A DNA stretch of 12,174 nucleotides. It comes from JBAYGJ01 sp041666685. Its GTDB lineage: Bacteria; Patescibacteriota; Patescibacteriia; UBA10025; JAHIVO01. The position numbers and the translations under genes were made by a program. The DNA is taken from NCBI GenBank assembly GCA_041666685.1, contig JBAYGJ010000029.1, positions 1 through 12,174 on the forward strand, given 5' to 3'. The notes under the pieces are model-generated. The model searched no databases, was not told the origin of the DNA, and worked only from the letters and a program-made list of their open reading frames with translations. Shown here piece by piece: positions 6,871 to 12,174 of this stretch; position 1 is the stretch's first letter; every line of letters begins with the position of its first letter.

Positions 6871-7935
6871 TTAACTGATTTTTTTTATTACCCCTTTCGT
6901 CGCGTCAACCTCTACCATATCGCCGTCTTTCAAAACCTTCGTCCCATTTTTCGTGTTTATCACACAAGGCTTTTTTAGCTCGCGGGCGGTGATAGCGGCA
7001 TGCGATAAAATACCGCCCGAATCAGTTACGAATGCCGCTGCTTTTTTCATAAGCGGCAAAAATTCCGGGCGGGTCATGCCGGATACCAATATATCGCCTG
7101 TTTTGAAATTACTGGCTCTTTTCGGGTCATGGACAATTCTGACTCTCCCCCGGACAATCCCGGGGTAAGCGGTCATGCCCGGTAATTCATTGGTATGTTT
7201 AACCTCAGTAAGCACCCGAATAACCTGTTCGGCTGTCTTCCCGTCGTATTCCCAGTACCTCCTTTTATCAGAATAAATTGCGAATAACTTATCCCTTTTT
7301 TGCAGCACGGATTTTTGTGGTAGTTTCCCAATTTTGAAATATCTGCGTATTTCGTCTTTTGTGACACACAGAACCAACTCGGCCGGCAAGTTAACTTTTT
7401 TGCCAATTCGCCTGGCCATGGCCATCAGAAAATCCTCCAATGCTGGATACAGGACTTTTTCCGCATACACCCGGGCATCCTCAAAATGCGGCAATAATTC
7501 CTTGAGCCTCTTCGGGGTGAGTCCATCAACGACATACTTCACATTGATATGTTCATGATAATACCGGACTATCGTCTCCCAAAACATATCATAAATTTTC
7601 CGGTTGATTTCCTTGCCGTTATACCGGTGCATGAACAAATAGATGTTATCAGTCTGCTTTTTCAACTGATGGCAAATAGTTAATGCCCTCTCCGTACTAT
7701 ACTCCACTTGTTTGGCTAACAGGGAACAGACTGCCTGCCGGTCTTGCGCTGTGGCCCAGCCCTCACTCTTCCCATGCCGGACGACCACCACACATTCCGG
7801 AAGGAACGGCTTGCCGCCGAACCTGATCAGCCGGGTGTATTCCTCTGCGAAGTGCGTACAGGACAGGAGCGTCCAACTTCCGGCCCAGATTTTGAGCCAA
7901 TCAGGACGTTGTAATTGTTTAGGCGAAACTGCCAT
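6871..7935 (-). CDS. Stand-alone PEP-utiliser swivel protein, 354 aa (LSHAA type)
   Basis: The C-terminal ~105 residues are the mobile phosphohistidine domain: GMTAYPGIVRGRVRI (253-267), GDILVSGMTRPEF (280-292), TDSGGILSHAA with His312, ARE, PC324 and KDGDMVEVDA. The usual Thr before Cys-His is Leu here (ILSH), as in rifampin-phosphotransferase-like proteins. After Pro-Cys it reads VINTKNGTK where the paralogues have V(I/V)GTxIAT, so the swivel surface differs. Residues 1-245 are probably helical, with no ATP-grasp motif. LLPHFEDA (147-154) recalls IYPHFEQA of the 361-aa neighbour, so these two appear to be the closest pair in the window, both with short N-terminal regions. It lies 12 bp after the 361-aa gene and is last in the transcript before the terminator. 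No Shine-Dalgarno is seen. Substrate and donor unknown. Confidence 0.87.
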   Translation of the reverse strand: MAVSPKQLQRPDWLKIWAGSWTLLSCTHFAEEYTRLIRFGGKPFLPECVVVVRHGKSEGWATAQDRQAVCSLLAKQVEYSTERALTICHQLKKQTDNIYLFMHRYNGKEINRKIYDMFWETIVRYYHEHINVKYVVDGLTPKRLKELLPHFEDARVYAEKVLYPALEDFLMAMARRIGKKVNLPAELVLCVTKDEIRRYFKIGKLPQKSVLQKRDKLFAIYSDKRRYWEYDGKTAEQVIRVLTEVKHTNELPGMTAYPGIVRGRVRIVHDPKRASNFKTGDILVSGMTRPEFLPLMKKAAAFVTDSGGILSHAAITARELKKPCVINTKNGTKVLKDGDMVEVDATKGVIKKIS

Positions 7936-7947
7936 GGGTATTTCTGA

Positions 7948-9033
7948 TTATTTCTTCTTAATTATACCTTTTTTCGCATCCACTTCCACCATTTCCCCGT
8001 CTTTTAGCACTTTCGTGGCGATTTTTGTCCCGATGACGCACGGTATCCTGAGTTCACGTGAAACGATGGCTGCATGACTGAGAATCCCGCCCCCCTCGTC
8101 GGTCACGATTGCCGAGACTTTCTTGAGATACGGAATTTCAGATGGATGGGTGTTTGACACCACGTAGACGGGGTTCCTTGGCCAGCTACGGCGTTTCAAA
8201 TTTCGGATCACCCGACCGGTGACGCGCCCCGGCTGTACTGACATCCCTTTTAGTTCCTGATGTGGCTTCTGATGAAATGAACTGCGAGAATATTTTTTCA
8301 TTCGTCCAATTTCTTTGCGGTTCGTACTGACGGTTTCATGAAGGCCCGTGCAGAGATAGACAAACCCCCGGCAACGATTACCCAATTCAACCTTGTACAC
8401 AGCCAGCCGGGAGTGAGCAATGGTCTGGGCCAGTTCTGTCCTTGTCATCATCAGTAAATGCTTGGGAGTGCACGCGATTTCCTTGGCAAAAATTTTTACA
8501 GCTTTGGAAAATGCCTGCTCAAAATGAGGATAAATATCCGCCATCTTATTGCGCTCAATCCCAAGCTGTTTCAAGCCACGCCGAGGAAATGGGGCCATGG
8601 ACGTATCCGCAAACTCCAAATACCGCCAATAAAAATTGTATATGCCAATCCCGGCCATGTACCATGGGTATCGGCGGATTGCGAAACGCAAAAACCGTCG
8701 CGGGTTCGCAGTAATCAGGGCTGTAAGTTCATTCATCTCATGAACAAAGTCTTGGCATATTTTCTTCGCCTCTGAGCGGGTCGTTACTGCCCAATGTCGG
8801 TCGTGCCGAAGTTGGTTTGAGATCCGCCGGACAATACGATCCATACCATAATAAGTCTGCCAGCCATGTTTTGTTCCCAAAGCCCCAACCTGGCCATAAC
8901 TGACACCAGCAGATTTTTGGATCAAGGTGCAATAACCATGCGCAGCACTGCTCAACGTGAAAAGCGGCAGTCTGCGATAGACCCCTCCTTCGGAAGAAAG
9001 CCCAAGGGAAATAATTTTTTTTTCCAAATTCAT
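7948..9033 (-). CDS. Stand-alone PEP-utiliser swivel protein, 361 aa, with altered catalytic loop
   Basis: The mobile domain covers ~260-361: GMSVQPGRVTGRV (263-275), TDEGGGILSHAA with candidate phospho-His320, SRE, PC332, GTKIATKVLKDGEMVEVDA. Two oddities stand out. The loop before His has three glycines instead of two, one residue longer than in every paralogue here. The GDIL strand is replaced by NPVYVVSNTHPSE. Phosphoacceptor function is therefore less certain than in the neighbours, although His, Ala-Ala and Arg-Glu are kept. The N-terminal ~255 residues are probably helical, with IYPHFEQAF (167-175) shared with the 354-aa protein. Its ATG overlaps the 466-aa gene stop as ATGA, implying translational coupling. 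No ATP-grasp or PEP-binding domain is visible. Confidence 0.85.
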   Translation of the reverse strand: MNLEKKIISLGLSSEGGVYRRLPLFTLSSAAHGYCTLIQKSAGVSYGQVGALGTKHGWQTYYGMDRIVRRISNQLRHDRHWAVTTRSEAKKICQDFVHEMNELTALITANPRRFLRFAIRRYPWYMAGIGIYNFYWRYLEFADTSMAPFPRRGLKQLGIERNKMADIYPHFEQAFSKAVKIFAKEIACTPKHLLMMTRTELAQTIAHSRLAVYKVELGNRCRGFVYLCTGLHETVSTNRKEIGRMKKYSRSSFHQKPHQELKGMSVQPGRVTGRVIRNLKRRSWPRNPVYVVSNTHPSEIPYLKKVSAIVTDEGGGILSHAAIVSRELRIPCVIGTKIATKVLKDGEMVEVDAKKGIIKKK

Positions 9034-10430
9034 ATTTTTCGTACAACCCCTTTATACGCATCGACTTCCACTCGATCCCCATCTTTAAACGCTTGCGTTG
9101 CAATTTTCGTGCCAATAACGCACGGTTTTTTAAACTCACGGGCCATGATAGCTGCGTGGCAGGTGATACCGCCTTCGTCAGTGACGAACGCACCCGCCTG
9201 TTTCATGATATGGATATATTCCGGATGGGTCATGGGCGCGACTAAAATGTTTCCCGGCTTGAATTTTGCCACCTCGTCATGAGAATGAATAATTTTTACC
9301 CGACCAGTAACTTTACCGGGATAGGCGATGACACCAGAGATTGAGTCCACCGCACCATGGCTTCGGATAAACTTAGCATACACCTCCTGTATATCCGTAC
9401 GCTTCAGCAATAACCGCGCTCTACTGTTCAAAACGTACCATCCATATGTCACTTTCGAACGTTGACGAACTGCTTTGAGATCCGGTCGCTTGCTATTGCC
9501 CAGGAAGGATTCAATTTCTCTGATGGTCATGAAAGACGACTGACAGTCAGCCAAACCCAGGCGGTGGTCGAGCTCCTGGAACAGACGGCGTACGTGATAC
9601 GTAGCCTCCCGATAGCAGTCAATGCGCTCATTCCGCAGGTAAACGTACCAATGCAACAATTCAGTCACTGCAGCCAGCTTGGGCTGCCGACGCATCAGTT
9701 GTATCGCCCGCAAGAATTTGCCTTTATTAAGACGAATGGATTTTTCCAAATAATCAATTTTTTCTGACACCCTGGTGCCATGAACCATCTGCCGGAATTC
9801 GTGCGGCTGGTATGGGACATGGTTTGGTACGTACATCTTTAGGTACCCCCATCGCTGCGCATGACGTTCGAGGGCTTTCTTATCCAAACGGCCCAGTTTT
9901 TTAAGCCGCAAAAGCCTCTTCAGCTGGATGTTAAACCTGACCTCCTGGGAAAGCCCGCCGACTGCATCCAGGATGAACGCTTCATGCTCAGGAAAATGAG
10001 CATGCACCTGTTTTTGGAAATATGGTTCCACCACTTCATTCACCGCCCAGGGTGCGTAAAAAAACAGCCACATCCGCTTGGTCGTGCGGGCAAAATTATT
10101 ATAGAATCGTAATAACTGACGGTTTGAATAACCACGCAAATCCTGCGGCAGCCTACGAACCGACTCGATATACCTGCCTGATTCCCGTGCATACGCCTGC
10201 CGGTGCTTGGTAAGGAAATTCGGTCCGCGTAAAATATTGCCGGCAATTTTCGCCATCAATGCGTCCCACTCCGTTACTTTGTAGTAATAATCCATGGTCC
10301 CGTGGCCGGCTGGAATGGTGATGACAGATTTTACTACCCCGGGGAAATACGGATTATTTACCACCATCGGCCCGCGTGTCAGGTCATCAAACTGAATATT
10401 GCCCGGCCGGTTGTATTTCTTTATCCACAT
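9030..10430 (-). CDS. Stand-alone PEP-utiliser swivel protein, 466 aa
   Basis: The mobile domain covers ~363-466: GVIAYPGKVTGRVKI (366-380), PGNILVAPMTHPEY (392-405), TDEGGITCHAA with His425, ARE, PC437 and KDGDRVEVDAYKG. The loop matches the PEP synthase/PPDK form, including the Thr two residues before His that is the regulatory site in those enzymes. The ~360-residue N-terminal region is rich in Arg, Lys, aromatic and Leu residues and probably helical. ERHAQRWGYLKMY (188-200) lies where the 451- and 512-aa paralogues have H..xYxW segments, and MTIREIESFLG (301-311) resembles the 'LT.dEI' helix preceding swivels in this superfamily. It starts 7 bp after the 512-aa gene stop and overlaps the 361-aa gene by 4 bp. 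Its last residues closely resemble the partial protein at the right edge (IATQAFKDGDRVEVDAY in both). Confidence 0.88.
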   Translation of the reverse strand: MWIKKYNRPGNIQFDDLTRGPMVVNNPYFPGVVKSVITIPAGHGTMDYYYKVTEWDALMAKIAGNILRGPNFLTKHRQAYARESGRYIESVRRLPQDLRGYSNRQLLRFYNNFARTTKRMWLFFYAPWAVNEVVEPYFQKQVHAHFPEHEAFILDAVGGLSQEVRFNIQLKRLLRLKKLGRLDKKALERHAQRWGYLKMYVPNHVPYQPHEFRQMVHGTRVSEKIDYLEKSIRLNKGKFLRAIQLMRRQPKLAAVTELLHWYVYLRNERIDCYREATYHVRRLFQELDHRLGLADCQSSFMTIREIESFLGNSKRPDLKAVRQRSKVTYGWYVLNSRARLLLKRTDIQEVYAKFIRSHGAVDSISGVIAYPGKVTGRVKIIHSHDEVAKFKPGNILVAPMTHPEYIHIMKQAGAFVTDEGGITCHAAIMAREFKKPCVIGTKIATQAFKDGDRVEVDAYKGVVRKI

Positions 10431-10437
10431 TGAATGT

Positions 10438-11976
10438 TTACAGCTTACGGATAATGCCTTTTATAGCGTCCACCTCCACCTTATCCCCGTCTTTCAGCAC
10501 CTTCGTGGCGATCTTCGTGCCAATGACGCAAGGGATGCCGAGTTCTCGGGAGATGATGGCCGCATGGCAGGTAATGCCGCCCTGGTCTGTAATGATTGCC
10601 CCAGCCCGCTTGATGATCGGTACAAAGTCCGGGGTTGTATTGTTTGTGACTAATATGTCCCCGTTATTGAAGATCCCCACCTTATGCGCATTCCGTATTA
10701 ACCTCACCGTCCCCTGTACCAGCCCCGCACAGGCCGGAACACCCTTAAATATCTTAATACCAGCATGGTCCTCATGGAACTGTGAATCATCAACATATTT
10801 CTTGATATCCTTTCCTTCATATATTACATAGCCGTGCGGTGTGCCATAGGTAAAGTTTTTCTTGCGCCGGGCCCGCAATTTCTTCAGATCAATATGGTGA
10901 TGTAAAAATACGTCCGCCACTTCGGGCTCCACTAGATTGTGGAAATCCCAAAGCTCCAATCCCGTTCGGCGTGCCATTTCCATAAAAATTATATGTGAAA
11001 AATGACTAAAACGGACGAGGCCCAACTTCCGGTAATCCTGGACATGAGTCATGAGTTCTGACATTCGGATAACGTTGGCGAGCCACGGATCGTGCAATTC
11101 GCGCAACAAACTGGCTTTAGCTTGCCGTCGCAGCTTCATTTTTCGGACAAGGTTCTCGCGGCCCTTAGCCTTGACTAATTGATAGAGTTTCCTGGTGAAA
11201 TAATTGATACTCAATATCTTCGCAAAATAGTTGTTCTCTGCCCAGTAATATTTTTTAGTATGCTGTGCCAGCAAAGCCGATATGGGCGAACTTTTTCTTG
11301 CATGGCGCTGAAATGCGGTATAGGTACGAAAAACTCCCCTGACGTGTGTGGCAATCCGAGAAAGGGCGATCTCTTCCTCATTGGAAAATGACGGTATGGC
11401 TGGCGCTGTCAGAGTTGCTATTATGTGATCAATATTTTTTACCTGACCGACACGGCTGCGGATAAAATCCGATAACCAATCGGTTTCTCCGACAGTCAAA
11501 AAACAATCAGCGATATACCCGCCAGCTCCTTGCATAATATTGGCCCAGTAGAGCTTCTCATAAGCATTATATAATTCACGATCATTCATCATCTGGAAAT
11601 TCCAACGATCAGCTTGCTGATAAAGCTTTAGGGATTCACAACAATGAGAGTCCCACCAACGGTAATACCTGTTAAAAAAACTCATCGAACGCTTACCGCG
11701 TGTGAGAAAAATCTGCCTAACCCGGTCCAGTTCCCGCGTATCCCAAAACCAATCCATCTCCGGATCTCCTGAGCGAGTGGTTAAAGTATATGAATACCCA
11801 GTCTTGTAGCCAAATGGAAAAAATTTATTGAGTAAGAACACGCCAGCATGAATGCCCTGGGCAAAAATCGTATGCAGATATCCTGGATAATTCTTTTCCA
11901 GCCACAGGTGATTGGGATTATTTGTCGATACCCGGTGCGGTTTTAATAATGGATATTGAAATTTTTTTATCGGCAT
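10438..11976 (-). CDS. Stand-alone PEP-utiliser swivel protein, 512 aa (longest member)
   Basis: The swivel occupies ~406-512: FKGVPACAGLVQGTVRLI (410-427), GDILVTNNTTPDF (439-451), TDQGGITCHAA with His471, SRELGIPC483, KDGDKVEVDAIKG. The entry motif reads ACAG where most relatives have AYPG. The ~405-residue N-terminal region is the longest in the array: an aromatic-rich start (WLEKNY, WFWDT), then probable helices including DRELYNAYEKLYWAN (132-146) and HTKKYYWAENNYF (239-251), and a helical linker (EMARRTGLELWD, 333-344) of the kind that precedes the swivel in PEP synthase/rifampin-phosphotransferase-like enzymes. No glycine-rich ATP-grasp loop is seen. The gene starts 2 bp after the preceding stop, so it is almost certainly cotranscribed and coupled. 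Confidence 0.88.
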   Translation of the reverse strand: MPIKKFQYPLLKPHRVSTNNPNHLWLEKNYPGYLHTIFAQGIHAGVFLLNKFFPFGYKTGYSYTLTTRSGDPEMDWFWDTRELDRVRQIFLTRGKRSMSFFNRYYRWWDSHCCESLKLYQQADRWNFQMMNDRELYNAYEKLYWANIMQGAGGYIADCFLTVGETDWLSDFIRSRVGQVKNIDHIIATLTAPAIPSFSNEEEIALSRIATHVRGVFRTYTAFQRHARKSSPISALLAQHTKKYYWAENNYFAKILSINYFTRKLYQLVKAKGRENLVRKMKLRRQAKASLLRELHDPWLANVIRMSELMTHVQDYRKLGLVRFSHFSHIIFMEMARRTGLELWDFHNLVEPEVADVFLHHHIDLKKLRARRKKNFTYGTPHGYVIYEGKDIKKYVDDSQFHEDHAGIKIFKGVPACAGLVQGTVRLIRNAHKVGIFNNGDILVTNNTTPDFVPIIKRAGAIITDQGGITCHAAIISRELGIPCVIGTKIATKVLKDGDKVEVDAIKGIIRKL

Positions 11977-11978
11977 AA

Positions 11979-12174
11979 TTAAATTCTTTTCATAATGCCC
12001 CGATAGGCGTCAACTTCCACCCTATCGCCGTCTTTGAACGCCTGCGTGGCGATTTTTGTCCCGACAATGCAGGGAATCTTGAATTCCCTGGCGACAATTG
12101 CGGCATGAGCGGTCATCCCGCCCTCATCAGTGACGATGGCCGCAGCCTTACGCACAGCCGTCATCATTTTAACG
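11979..12174 (-). CDS. PEP-utiliser swivel protein, C-terminal fragment (continues past right edge)
   Basis: The visible 64 codons plus stop contain the end of a swivel domain: a KMMTAVRKAAAIVT helix/strand, TDEGGMTAHAA with the phosphoacceptor His, ARE, PC, then GTKIATQAFKDGDRVEVDAYRG. The His loop reads TAH rather than TCH. The frame is open to the window edge (codons before the first ATG encode VK), so that Met is internal and the gene begins outside. It is the most upstream visible member of the array and ends 2 bp before the 512-aa gene. Whether its missing part carries an ATP-grasp domain cannot be seen, and is the key unknown of this locus. Confidence 0.85.
   Translation of the reverse strand, partial: VKMMTAVRKAAAIVTDEGGMTAHAAIVAREFKIPCIVGTKIATQAFKDGDRVEVDAYRGIMKRI

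Noticed and set aside
8866..9282. Plus-strand ORFs over the swivel-coding ends (also 10376-10831 and 7712-8077)
   Set aside because: Similar peptides (e.g. 'ASTSTLSPSFSTFVAIFVP') recur because they are the antisense of the conserved swivel C-terminus, not because they form a gene family.
10438..11976. Possible ATP-grasp domain in the long N-terminal region of the 512-aa protein
   Set aside because: No glycine-rich nucleotide loop or PPDK_N-type Arg/Glu motif could be found by eye; the region looks helical. A profile search could still overturn this.
1..12174. tRNA/rRNA genes, CRISPR arrays, transposase genes or insertion-sequence ends
   Set aside because: None found: the non-coding gaps are all under ~120 bp and hold only the listed promoter, terminator and hairpins. 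The recurrent ~100-bp similarities at gene ends are the coding repeats of the swivel domain.

Overview
All supported genes lie on the minus strand, so transcription runs from high to low coordinates. The window looks like a Candidate Phyla Radiation (Patescibacteria) genome or a close relative. The reasons are family-level: a run of small proteins carrying only the PEP-utiliser 'mobile' phosphohistidine domain, a giant membrane-anchored DUF2341/fibronectin-III surface protein, tight gene packing, ATGA overlaps and almost no Shine-Dalgarno sequences. No marker gene is present, so the lineage is an inference.

Right half (12174 to 6871): an apparent operon of one partial and four complete genes (512, 466, 361 and 354 codons). 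Each ends in the swivelling phosphohistidine domain known from PEP synthase, pyruvate phosphate dikinase and rifampin phosphotransferase. Junctions are 2 bp, 7 bp, a 4-bp ATGA overlap and 12 bp. The C-terminal ~100 residues are strongly conserved. The N-terminal 250-400 residues are probably helical and highly divergent. None has a recognisable ATP-grasp domain or C-terminal PEP-binding barrel, so each looks like a phospho-carrier/acceptor half-enzyme that needs a partner.

Middle (6870 to 1711): a rho-independent terminator closes the array, and a consensus-like sigma70 promoter starts inside its loop. This promoter should drive a 1680-residue exported protein: basic cytoplasmic N-terminus, one membrane helix, DUF2341, a lectin-like domain, a galactose-binding-like domain and about eleven Fn3-like domains. 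A 300-residue three-domain block of it is tandemly duplicated.

Left part (1710 to 1): a 31-codon remnant keeps only the C-terminus of another swivel protein and still overlaps, through ATGA, the start of a complete 451-codon member. After it comes the N-terminus of a probable EamA/DMT transporter that runs off the left edge and has an in-frame TAG near its natural start. The simplest reading is one long paralogous array of at least seven members, now split by the surface-protein gene. The array is the most interesting system here; its substrates and phosphoryl donor cannot be read from this sequence.
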